Assembly (NCBI GenBank): GCA_964475595.1
Contig: CAYYXG010000014.1
Location: forward strand, 8,852 to 72,851
DNA from: RGEC01 sp964475595
GTDB taxonomy: Bacteria > Bacteroidota > Bacteroidia > NS11-12g > UBA955
Direction of reading: 5' to 3'
DNA: 64,000 bases
The first letter of the stretch is position 1. Each line of letters opens with the position of its first letter. The notes below the pieces were generated by a model that saw only the letters and a program-made list of their open reading frames with translations, did not search any database and was not told the origin of the DNA. Shown here piece by piece: positions 1 through 8,973 of this stretch. Made by a program: the position numbers and the translations under genes.

Positions 1-882
1 TTTTCATCGAAATCTTTACTTCCAGGCTTTCATGATTTTCCTTGGAATAAATGATTTTTAGGGAGTCGTTTAAACCAAACTTCACCAAATCACCCGGCTT
101 AAGCCCCTCATTGTTCTTAAACACCTGTATCCTAAGTGAACTGGAAGAAGTCGGACAGACCAATGTATATTCTACTTTTTCACGGATGATTTTTATTTTT
201 CCGGTCAAATCGGCGTTTCTAGAATAATCCAATACCTTGAGTGGATTATCTGACTGATCCTTTTTTTGCTTATCTATAAAATAAATCTGTAAATAAGGCT
301 CAAAATCTTTTTGGTACGGGGCGGAAAGAAGACTATTTAATTCCTCTGAGCTTTCATAATATGCATACGCTTTTGATCTCTGCTTTGGTTCCTGCTCAGA
401 TTCAATAAAAGCAAGTGCTTCATCATCTTTTTTTATCTTATTGTTTGAATTATACCTGTCAAGAATTGACTCGGTAAAAGACCAGTCTGCAGGCATTCCA
501 ACATTAGGGGTATGGTCCGTGGCTTCAAGATAAGGTCGGTAATGATTATGAATCTCATCCAAAATGCTTCGAATATCTTCACCCTCCATTTGCTTATTCC
601 AAGGAAGGGTAATAGCAAAATTAAAGGTACCAATTCTGCCACTACCACCGCCATCTTTAACAATTATTGTTTTGGTATAAACTTTTTTCTGTTTGTAAAA
701 TGCAATCGAGTAGACAAAATTTCCTAACCCGATATGTGTTTCCGGACTTACTGCAGAGGGATCCCACACGTCTAATCTATCCGGATTGTCCTCAACAAAC
801 TGGTTCTTTTCAGTGAATTGATTACGTTTCGGATTTAAAACCTTGTATCCGCTCCTTATCCCATGTACATAAATCTGAATCA
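1..882 (-). CDS. Partial hypothetical protein, last visible gene of the SrfB/SrfC operon
   Basis: An open frame runs leftward from an ATG at 882 to the window edge without a stop, giving 294 residues of a longer protein. It begins MIQIYVHGIRSGYK and continues with a Gly-rich GGGSGRIGTFNF segment near residue 100, then a Lys/Glu-rich middle. There is no signal peptide or membrane helix. It starts 3 bases after the stop of the GTPase-like gene, so it belongs to the same transcript. I do not recognise the family with confidence. The small N-terminal domain beside a GTPase gene is reminiscent of the GAP1-N domains of GTPase-centred conflict systems, but this is a guess. The C-terminus lies outside the window. 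Confidence 0.75.
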
Positions 883-885
883 TTT

Positions 886-2229
886 TTATTTTTTTAGAAA
901 TTTTCTGAAGACCGATGTATTTTCATCCGGTACTTGAGCATGTATTGTTTGTATTATTTCATCTGAATATTCCCTGTTTATCCTACAAATCCTGTTAAAG
1001 TATAAGTCTCCTATTGAAAACATCTTTACCCCGAAGTCCATATTAAAATTTTTGCTTTGTTCTCTTAATAAATCATAAAAATTTAAAAACCGTTCTTCAA
1101 TGAATCTTTTTGCCTCTTCCAGTTTCTCTTCCTCAGTATTCCCCGGGATTGAATCTGCTTTGGTAATAATAATATACAACCCTTTGGATTTATGTGACAA
1201 TATCTTCTGGTGGTTTCTAAAGTAATTTGTAGCCGCGGTCAGATATTCTGCCTGGGTAATATCCTGATTTATAATATCCCTTGACTTTTCAGCTTCATAA
1301 TCTATGAAGAAAAAATGCAGTTTAGGATTGGAACTTGCCACCAGTAGTTTTACAGTCTCAAAGGCCTCTAAAACTTTTTCGCCTTTGTCTTCATCCAGCT
1401 TCTTTACACCTGTAATTACTTCATAAAAATACTTAAATAATTCGCCGCTCAATTCGAAGAAAGAGACATTCTTATATTTTCTTCTGTCCCTTTTTTTAAA
1501 TTGGAAAGGCATATATTGGGTGGATTCCTCCGGTGTACGGTTGGGAAGGCACGCAATATCATTGAGGAAAACACGGGTAAGGTCATTTCTGTATGAATTT
1601 CCCATGGTTATGCCTACAGGATCTACGATATTATATTTCTTATTCATCGTGCTCAGAATTGCTGCCAGAGCACAGGTCTTTCCCGATGTAGAAGTTCCCC
1701 AGAAATAGACATCTGTAAAATCATCAGGTATCTCATCTTTTGATTTGGGAATATGATTATAATTGGCATTCAGTGTTGCATATCTAAATTCTTTAACTAT
1801 CTTAAAATCTATGCCATAATGCCCGCATAGTTCACGCACATTATCTTCACCCAACTTTCTGATAGGATCATCCTCGATAAACAACAAATTAGGATTATCA
1901 ATATACTTCTGTAATTCCTGGTTTAGTTTTGCTGCTTTTTCTTCTTTTAGCGCATTGATTTTCGCTATAACCAATTCCTGTTTCCGGGAATTTGGATAAT
2001 CCACCAAAAACTGCTCCAATTGATGGATATCCGTTGCCGCGTTAAAATCATTATTTTCCTGTTCACCTGCACCAAGCAATTTCCTAACCTCTTGCTGCCT
2101 GAGTGTTGCAAAGTCACCTGTATCCTGTAACTCTTCGAATGTAACGTGTCCATCGCTTATGGCAGCCGCAATATCACGGTTATCCATATTGCCTACATTA
2201 TCCAGATAGTATTGTTTATCCTGATGCAT
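886..2229 (-). CDS. P-loop GTPase-like protein (TRAFAC/double-GTPase type)
   Basis: This 447-residue soluble protein has an N-terminal helical part (about 1-110, with a short repeat-like IHQLEQFLVDYPNSR segment). A P-loop domain follows: Walker A GTSTSGKT at 178-185, a hydrophobic strand LHFFFIDYE near 305 that may carry the G3/Walker B role, and IIITKADS near 360, which fits the G4 (N/T)KxD guanine-specificity motif. GTP rather than ATP is therefore likely, though inferred. It lies 19 bases after the membrane-protein gene and 3 bases before the partial gene. The layout resembles the double-GTPase proteins of predicted conflict systems. It probably acts as the nucleotide switch at the cytoplasmic face of the membrane components encoded upstream. 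Confidence 0.8.
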   Translation of the reverse strand: MHQDKQYYLDNVGNMDNRDIAAAISDGHVTFEELQDTGDFATLRQQEVRKLLGAGEQENNDFNAATDIHQLEQFLVDYPNSRKQELVIAKINALKEEKAAKLNQELQKYIDNPNLLFIEDDPIRKLGEDNVRELCGHYGIDFKIVKEFRYATLNANYNHIPKSKDEIPDDFTDVYFWGTSTSGKTCALAAILSTMNKKYNIVDPVGITMGNSYRNDLTRVFLNDIACLPNRTPEESTQYMPFQFKKRDRRKYKNVSFFELSGELFKYFYEVITGVKKLDEDKGEKVLEAFETVKLLVASSNPKLHFFFIDYEAEKSRDIINQDITQAEYLTAATNYFRNHQKILSHKSKGLYIIITKADSIPGNTEEEKLEEAKRFIEERFLNFYDLLREQSKNFNMDFGVKMFSIGDLYFNRICRINREYSDEIIQTIHAQVPDENTSVFRKFLKK

Positions 2230-2248
2230 TTTTCTCTTTTGTTAAAAA

Positions 2249-3208
2249 TTAAATCTCAACAGTAAATTTATTATCGCCTCGCTTGTTGTTATTTTTTCCG
2301 ATTTTGAAACCCAAAAGTGTTTGCTCGTTTTTAAAATCTCTGTCGGTTACCATGTAATCCAGCATCATCAGTAAACACAAAATCAATCCGATTGCAATCG
2401 CCAATACCCCGGGCTGGCCTTCTTTCTTGAATTTTCCCTGCACATTGGTTAAAGAGATGCCTGGATCGTACGGTATAATTGCTGCAGAATCTTCTGCATT
2501 TGCCATGTATGCTGTATATCCCCTAAGTTGATTTATTCTGATACTGATATTCTTTTCAAGGTTATTAATTACATCAACCACAGCTATCGGTTTCCAATTT
2601 TCTATGCTCTCTTTTGCCATATTTAACCAAACGGAATCTGCTGTTTTTTGTGCCTTATAATTTGCAGGAAACAATTTACCTTTTAAAACATTTAACAGCG
2701 TACCTGCCTGCTGATTTTCGATACTTGGATTAAATCCAAGCTGATCGTACAGCGGGGGATTGAAATTAAGACTGTGTGCTTTTATAATACTATTTAATTT
2801 TATGTCATACTTCGCAATTCTGCTATGGGCATTTTGTTCGTAAACCTTATACATACCTTTGGCCTTGTCAATATCAGCAAGTACGACCTTCTGAATGCTG
2901 CTTTTCTTTGAGTAAACATGAAAAAAATGAGAAAACGGTTTAATGAGACAGAAACACAGTGCTATATATGACAGCACCAACAGACGCTCCACCATAATCA
3001 TCCTCTTAAAATTGTTGTGCGCCTTTTTGGTTGCTCTCGCCATCAGAACAAGAACATACAGGGAAAACATCATCAAAAATGCCGTCAACAGGGCATCTTT
3101 AGCATCTCCTATATTTAGGTAATTCTGTCCCAGAAATGCAATAAATCCATATCCAAGGGCAGCAAGGGCAGCAAGTACGCCTGCCAGTGAAATTTTCGCC
3201 TTACTCAT
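2249..3208 (-). CDS. Four-helix membrane protein of the SrfB/SrfC operon
   Basis: This 319-residue protein has three hydrophobic helices in the first 95 residues (about 8-30, 38-58, 73-92) and a fourth near 268-288 (VLAIAIGLILCLLMML). Between helices three and four is a soluble domain of about 170 residues, mostly charged and probably helical, with SIRINQLRGYTAYMANAEDS near its end. The tail (KIGKNNNKRGDNK) is basic and likely cytoplasmic. I do not recognise a named family. It sits 46 bases after the protease gene and 19 before the GTPase gene. A scaffold or sensor linking the membrane protease with the cytoplasmic ATPase/GTPase is a reasonable inference from context only. Confidence 0.8.
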   Translation of the reverse strand: MSKAKISLAGVLAALAALGYGFIAFLGQNYLNIGDAKDALLTAFLMMFSLYVLVLMARATKKAHNNFKRMIMVERLLVLSYIALCFCLIKPFSHFFHVYSKKSSIQKVVLADIDKAKGMYKVYEQNAHSRIAKYDIKLNSIIKAHSLNFNPPLYDQLGFNPSIENQQAGTLLNVLKGKLFPANYKAQKTADSVWLNMAKESIENWKPIAVVDVINNLEKNISIRINQLRGYTAYMANAEDSAAIIPYDPGISLTNVQGKFKKEGQPGVLAIAIGLILCLLMMLDYMVTDRDFKNEQTLLGFKIGKNNNKRGDNKFTVEI

Positions 3209-3254
3209 TTTACAAATATTATGGTTTTTTTCTAAACTTTATCGGTTTTATCTG

Positions 3255-6104
3255 TTACGGACGGAGATTTCTTAACTCACTGTCAATTCTATCCAGCTCA
3301 CGTCGAAGTCTTTCCCTTTCGCGTTCAAGTTCATCCCTGTTTCCTCGGGGCGTGCCACCTCCGAACTCCCCACTGCGGTTATCTGTGTTACCATCTCCGA
3401 TACCGCCTTCAAGCGTAAATGAACAAATCTTTATTCTGCCTTGACTTTTAGCTATATTTCCTGTGTATTCTTCTTCCTTGTCACCATAAATCACCTTGAT
3501 TTTGTAGGGATTGGTTGAGACGTCTGGAAGATGTTGTCGATAGAGCCATAAATAAACTGAATAGGTGCCTGAGGGTGCTGTTCCGGTGGGCCAGTATATA
3601 TTTTCAATAGGAGTATTGGAACCGCCTGGCTGAACATTCATATCAATCTCGAGCATTCCACCACTGCCCACACGCCTGTTTCCATACCAGATGGTTTGCC
3701 CAGCCGGATCCACACAGGCCAGGTCCAGATCGTTCTGGTTGTCCCAGTTGAGCAGAATCTGTACATCACCCGTAGAAGGGGTGGGGTTCTCATTAGCACA
3801 ATTGACTGCACCGCCTGATTTGACCTTTTGCAGTGCTTTATCAATTTGAATCAAGTTACCGATTTTACCATTTGCCGGCACACCTGTTGACTGTAAGATA
3901 CATTTGATCTGCTCGGTTGTTAAATCGGGCTTTATACTTTTCATCAATGCCACAGCACCGGTTACGATGGGTGTTGCCATACTGGTACCATCCATATATT
4001 GATATCCGTCTGAACCTGAGGTGCTGTATATCTTTACACCAGGGGCAGATATGGTGGCATTATTACCATAATTACTAAAACCGGCTTTTTTAACTGCTGA
4101 ACTGGATTGATCCACAGCCGATACAACAATGAAGTGTTTTGGCCTTTTCAACGGATCTACGCCGGCCAGGACATTATCGTTTCCTGCTGCGGTAACAATA
4201 GTTGCGTTATGAGATTCCGCAATATCCATAATTTTTGTCCACAGCCGCTCTTCCTCCTTAAAATGATACTGCTGTAATTCACGCTGTTCATTTTCACTGA
4301 TATTGCCATTGAACTTCATGCCCACAGACATATTTACCACATCAGCACCCTGATACAGTGCGTACAAAACCCCATCGAGCAAAGATGTCGTTGTCATAAC
4401 ATCCTGGTCATTCGATACCTGTATAGGCATCAGTGCGCATTCACCGGCAATACCACTAATGCCTGTTCCATTATTGATAGAAGCCACTGCCGTTCCGGCA
4501 ACGTGGGTGCCGTGATCAATATCCTGGGCGCTGATTCTATTATTATGCTTCCACACATTGTAGGGCATAACAATTTTATTTTTCAGTTCCGGATGATCCG
4601 TATTGAATCCATTATCCACAACTGCGACGGTAATGGTGCGCGAACCTTTTGTTATATCCCATGCCGCTGCTGCGTTTACTGCTTTCAAATACCATGATTT
4701 TTCGTTGTCACTAAAAGAAGGGTCGTTGGGACTAAAATTGCTCTCAAAAAGTGCCTCATCAAAGATAAAAATTTTAAAATCCGGAGAAACCTGACCGGGG
4801 AATTCCTGTTTTATTTTATTTCTATCCTCCGGTGGAACCTTTATCTGCATTCGCTTTACAACATCATCATAATAAATCACCTCATACTCTTCAGCAGGAT
4901 ACAGTTGTTTAAATTTTCTCGCTAAATCCATGATGCTCTTATTTTCATCTTCAAGCAACACGTTCAGTCGATCATTAAAAATAACTGGCCTTCCGGGCTC
5001 TCTAACAAGATTAGAAGTATCCGGATCAGGCAGCACACCTTGCTCAGGTGGTAATATATCGCGATATTCAGGTGGTGTTGGAACCGGCTCGTAGGGATGA
5101 CCTGGATTGTAAATACCTCCATGACCTGCCCTTGGATCCTTGTCTACCCATGGCTTTTTCTCAATAGGTGATGGAATAGGTCGTGATTCTACATGGTTAC
5201 AAGTTCTGAACAACCAGCAAATCAACAATAGCAGCAAGAGAAAGAGCAGTAGATACAGCAACCACTTCAAACAACCGGAACCGGTTAACCAAAGCCATAA
5301 ACGCCTGTACCAAGGCAATCTGACTGCTTTGTATAAAGCTGTAAACTGGACATCCCCGTTTACCTCATGACCAAGAGGTTGAGTATCCCAACCTGCAAAT
5401 TTAAAACCATCTTTCGGAACAACAGATGGAATATCACCATCTGTAATGAGGTCACCAGACTTTTTATTTATATCAATCCACTGCTTATCACTGTTTGAGT
5501 TTGGCCCTAATATAAAAGTGACAGTATGGTTGTTCTGAGGAATGGTCTCAGAAGTTGGCTGTTCGTCGACAGACTGATTTTCTTCAGTCGGTTGTATCGG
5601 GCGGTTCTTGGAGGAGAAAATATTTTTCATGGCTATACCAAGCGGCTCTCGCACATGTTCCCGTAGCTCCATGCCCCAAATCCCCAATACTACCTTATCA
5701 TCGTAGCAGTAAACAAAATCTTTATTGACAAACTTTATTGCCCTTTCCAGACAGTCAGCCTCATCAACTTTTCCAGTTTCTTTTAAATTAGAAATTACAG
5801 CATTGTAATGATTGCGGGTTTTCTCTAATATCTCTTCATATCGGCTCAATTCATCGGATTCCAGTTTGGTTAACTGCTGTGGAGTTTCAGAATAAGGAAC
5901 GGCATACCACGTAATTTCTTCCCCGTGAAAAACCGGCTGAGCAAGAAAATGTCTGTATTCAGGCAGTATATTCCTGTTTACAATACTGGAGAGGGCTTCA
6001 TACCTGTCAAATAGTTTTCTTCCCCTATATTCCTGAACTGATTTGAAAAAGGTTTCAAATCTTTCGCAACTGCAAAGTTTGTCTAATCCGTATACTACAG
6101 GCAT
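3255..6104 (-). CDS. Membrane-anchored subtilisin-family (S8) serine protease with C-terminal DUF2135-like domain
   Basis: This 949-residue protein has five parts. A soluble N-terminal region (about 1-190) has no signal peptide. A short repeat resembling the Listeria-Bacteroides InlB repeat (FKFAGWDTQPLGHEVNGD, near 240) follows. A very strong transmembrane helix lies near 280-298 (LLYLLLFLLLLLLICWLF). A Pro-rich linker leads to a complete S8 domain with Asp in AVVDNGFNTDHPEL near 494, His in DHGTHVAGT near 531, AAGNDN for the oxyanion Asn and Ser in DGTSMATP near 707. A beta domain near 780-860 (LNWDNQNDLDLACVDPAG) resembles DUF2135. A charged coiled tail ends the chain. The catalytic domain should lie across the membrane from the N-terminal region. 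The gene starts 10 bases after the SrfC-like gene. Confidence 0.93.
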   Translation of the reverse strand: MPVVYGLDKLCSCERFETFFKSVQEYRGRKLFDRYEALSSIVNRNILPEYRHFLAQPVFHGEEITWYAVPYSETPQQLTKLESDELSRYEEILEKTRNHYNAVISNLKETGKVDEADCLERAIKFVNKDFVYCYDDKVVLGIWGMELREHVREPLGIAMKNIFSSKNRPIQPTEENQSVDEQPTSETIPQNNHTVTFILGPNSNSDKQWIDINKKSGDLITDGDIPSVVPKDGFKFAGWDTQPLGHEVNGDVQFTALYKAVRLPWYRRLWLWLTGSGCLKWLLYLLLFLLLLLLICWLFRTCNHVESRPIPSPIEKKPWVDKDPRAGHGGIYNPGHPYEPVPTPPEYRDILPPEQGVLPDPDTSNLVREPGRPVIFNDRLNVLLEDENKSIMDLARKFKQLYPAEEYEVIYYDDVVKRMQIKVPPEDRNKIKQEFPGQVSPDFKIFIFDEALFESNFSPNDPSFSDNEKSWYLKAVNAAAAWDITKGSRTITVAVVDNGFNTDHPELKNKIVMPYNVWKHNNRISAQDIDHGTHVAGTAVASINNGTGISGIAGECALMPIQVSNDQDVMTTTSLLDGVLYALYQGADVVNMSVGMKFNGNISENEQRELQQYHFKEEERLWTKIMDIAESHNATIVTAAGNDNVLAGVDPLKRPKHFIVVSAVDQSSSAVKKAGFSNYGNNATISAPGVKIYSTSGSDGYQYMDGTSMATPIVTGAVALMKSIKPDLTTEQIKCILQSTGVPANGKIGNLIQIDKALQKVKSGGAVNCANENPTPSTGDVQILLNWDNQNDLDLACVDPAGQTIWYGNRRVGSGGMLEIDMNVQPGGSNTPIENIYWPTGTAPSGTYSVYLWLYRQHLPDVSTNPYKIKVIYGDKEEEYTGNIAKSQGRIKICSFTLEGGIGDGNTDNRSGEFGGGTPRGNRDELERERERLRRELDRIDSELRNLRP

Positions 6105-6114
6105 CTTATCTACA

Positions 6115-8973
6115 TTAATTAAAACCTATGGCCGAACATTCATCTAAAACAACTTTAAGGCGCTCATTTGCGCGGATGTCATAATTTGGAATATCACAAA
6201 CATAAACAAAACCTGTTTTCAAAGCATTACACCAATTTATGTAGTTTTTTACATGTGGTAATTCATTTAATTCAGCGGGATTCTCCTGTAGGATTTTATT
6301 TAGTTCTTCCAAACGGTTTATATTTAAATCGCTTTTTTTGTTTTGAGCATTGAAGATAGAATCGGATTGTGGAAAATCGAGAATTAGGTCCAGCGAATTT
6401 TTTTCATTAGCAATTTTAAGGTCATTTAAATCTTCAGTAGAAAAATATGCTCTACCAAATGTTGACATAAAAGAATTAAGGATTTCGCAACTTATATCAG
6501 AAATCATTTCATAGACTACCTCCTGATTCTTAGATCCGTTAACATGAAGCCATATTTTATCCGAAATGTATTTTGACATTTGTAATTTATTATAGAGCTT
6601 CTTGAAAGTATCCAAAATGTTTTCAGCCTCAAGTTCGCTTAAATAATTAACGGTAGACTTCAATTTGGCAGGCAGACCTTCATTAAACCAATAACGCTCC
6701 AACGCTTCCGCCAAAATTTGTGAAAAATGCTTTACCCTGTCAAGTCCACCATAAAACAACTCATTCAGATCCACTCCCTGTTCTTCAAAGAATTGTCTGC
6801 AGGCTTCAGCACTTTCTTTCTCATAGTGCTGACGCAAATATTCCAGATTTTCATCAAATGATGCATTGGAGTCCAAACGGGGCACCAACAGCCTAATTGA
6901 ACTGTAATTGGTTACATCTACATTATTTCTGTGCTCAATATCTCTGATTTCATCGATAAAAATTTCATAAACTTCTCCGTTAGAAATCATCAAATCTTTA
7001 AGCATTGGTCCAAAGAAATGCTGACTTCTGCTGAAGGCAATATCAAGTTTCGCCTTTATTCTGCCTGCCATAGCCCTGGCTGCCAATATATTTTGGGATT
7101 TATCAGAGCTGTTATAATATTCACTCAACAAACTAAAGATGCCATTATTGATGGCTTCAAGATCACGGCGCCATTTCTTTTCCCTGGCATTGACAGTGTT
7201 CACTGCTGCAATCCCAAGTTTCTCAATAATCAATCCCGTTCCATCTTCGTTAATTCCGGCAGCCCGATCCCAGGAAACAGCCGGATTTTCAAAATGTTTT
7301 TTGACAAAATCATAATCGAGAAATGACTTTCTAAGCTGCTCCCTAAAATCAAGATAATCGTTTGGTTTAATCTCTTCTGTCTCTATACCATGCCTGCTGT
7401 AACCGCTAAACAGGTTGCCCTTTTCAGAATAGACAAAATCCCTTAGCAGATAAATGTTTTGAAAATTAGGCTTGGAAATGGTCCACTGGCGAAACCAATT
7501 GTACGTTTTTACATCCAGTAACTCAGTAGCCAGTGTGCTTTCAAACCTCAGATTCCATCGATGGTTTAATGAATCTATATTATCCCGACGATCCTGATTA
7601 AGATTATATTCAAGATTTTCATTAAAAAATGTACCTACTATAAACAATGGAGAAACAACAGCGTTTTCGATGAACTCTTCCCTGCTTTCAGGGGTTTCTC
7701 CAATATAACGTTTCACCCAGTTATTAAGCATTTCCGGCAGGCTGCGCTGTGCAGCCTGTTCATGTTTTGCACATAAAATGAAAATGCTGATTTTTTCAGC
7801 TTCTGAATATTTATTGAACAGGTATGCAACCTTACCACGAATAAATAAATCGGGGATGTTTTTTTGCTCAAGTAAAGCAGCCGGATGAGACATTCGTGCT
7901 CTTGCTCCCGGAAAATCCAGCAAATCCATCTCTTTTAAAAAAGGCTTGGAATCAAGAATGGATTCCCGGATTGAAAACACAATTTCCGCCACCATAAGGC
8001 ACAGGTATGGTTTTTCAACTTCACGGATCTGTTCATTGCAAAATACTTTTGTGGTTGAACAGTATTGCTCGGGAAGATTTTTTTGCTCTGATATATCTGT
8101 ATATAATTCTTTCAGTCTCTGAACATCCAAAATGGTTCCGTATTTTGAAAGCACGGATTCAATGGGCAGAAAAATGGTTTCAGCAAAATTCAATGCCTTC
8201 ATTTGTTCCACAGTGGTGCTAAAAAGATTGTGGAATGTGATATTGTTGTTCCATAATGGGGCAAAAACCGCAGCCCATTTCTCAGGTGCTATATTATTAA
8301 TTAGCCTGGCAACCACTTTGAAATAATCCGAGCTGAGCAACAGATTTGCTTTGGTTGCAAAATGAGCTTTATAATATTCCTGAATACCCCAGATATCATC
8401 TTCAGAGAGGGCATTTTGAATATTTTTTCCACCTGAGCTATAGTCAACCTTGAGATTTTCTACAAAATCATTCAGCACTGCTAAATCAATAATGGAGTCA
8501 TGATCCACTTTAACATCGTTGTAGTAGCTATCAGATAAGATAAGAATTATATCAGCAGCTGACAGCATTAAAGCCTTTACAGGAAAATTGGGGTTTTGGG
8601 GCTTATAATTCACTGAGAAACGGGTTACCAGACTGGTAGACTCCATTCCCCCACCGGTGGGATTTATGTCCTTAATAAAATTGTGATAGGTATTTTCATT
8701 CCCCATCACACAAAAAGGTTCATTCGATTCGGATAGCAGGCTGCTAATGAGATAAGATTTGCCAACCTGACTTTCGCCATAAACGGCAGCTGCACTGTTA
8801 TCCTGCATGGCGAATTTTTTCTTTTTAAGTTCACGTCGGTAACCTACCAGTTTATTGTATAGAAATTCACCCTTTTTCCCATGCATAGCCTCCGTTTCTT
8901 CAATCCATTTTTCGGAGTTTTTAATCACATTGAGCTGTGCGTTTATTTTATTTATCATTTCCACCTTTTCCAC
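6115..8973 (-). CDS. SrfC-like P-loop GTPase (putative virulence factor family)
   Basis: This 952-residue protein has Walker A GESQVGKS near 64-71, after a helical N-terminus, and a G3-like DLLDFPGAR near 350. A long mostly helical remainder gives a large dynamin-like layout. This architecture, its length and its partner match the SrfC family, whose genes commonly follow srfB. The GTG start at 8971-8973 overlaps the TAG stop of the SrfB-like gene by one base (TAGTG), implying translational coupling. An ATG five codons later (8958) is the alternative start. Known biochemistry of the family is thin, so the substrate and cellular role are not established. Here it is linked to a membrane protease, which is not part of the classical srfABC set. 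Confidence 0.85.
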   Translation of the reverse strand: MEKVEMINKINAQLNVIKNSEKWIEETEAMHGKKGEFLYNKLVGYRRELKKKKFAMQDNSAAAVYGESQVGKSYLISSLLSESNEPFCVMGNENTYHNFIKDINPTGGGMESTSLVTRFSVNYKPQNPNFPVKALMLSAADIILILSDSYYNDVKVDHDSIIDLAVLNDFVENLKVDYSSGGKNIQNALSEDDIWGIQEYYKAHFATKANLLLSSDYFKVVARLINNIAPEKWAAVFAPLWNNNITFHNLFSTTVEQMKALNFAETIFLPIESVLSKYGTILDVQRLKELYTDISEQKNLPEQYCSTTKVFCNEQIREVEKPYLCLMVAEIVFSIRESILDSKPFLKEMDLLDFPGARARMSHPAALLEQKNIPDLFIRGKVAYLFNKYSEAEKISIFILCAKHEQAAQRSLPEMLNNWVKRYIGETPESREEFIENAVVSPLFIVGTFFNENLEYNLNQDRRDNIDSLNHRWNLRFESTLATELLDVKTYNWFRQWTISKPNFQNIYLLRDFVYSEKGNLFSGYSRHGIETEEIKPNDYLDFREQLRKSFLDYDFVKKHFENPAVSWDRAAGINEDGTGLIIEKLGIAAVNTVNAREKKWRRDLEAINNGIFSLLSEYYNSSDKSQNILAARAMAGRIKAKLDIAFSRSQHFFGPMLKDLMISNGEVYEIFIDEIRDIEHRNNVDVTNYSSIRLLVPRLDSNASFDENLEYLRQHYEKESAEACRQFFEEQGVDLNELFYGGLDRVKHFSQILAEALERYWFNEGLPAKLKSTVNYLSELEAENILDTFKKLYNKLQMSKYISDKIWLHVNGSKNQEVVYEMISDISCEILNSFMSTFGRAYFSTEDLNDLKIANEKNSLDLILDFPQSDSIFNAQNKKSDLNINRLEELNKILQENPAELNELPHVKNYINWCNALKTGFVYVCDIPNYDIRANERLKVVLDECSAIGFN

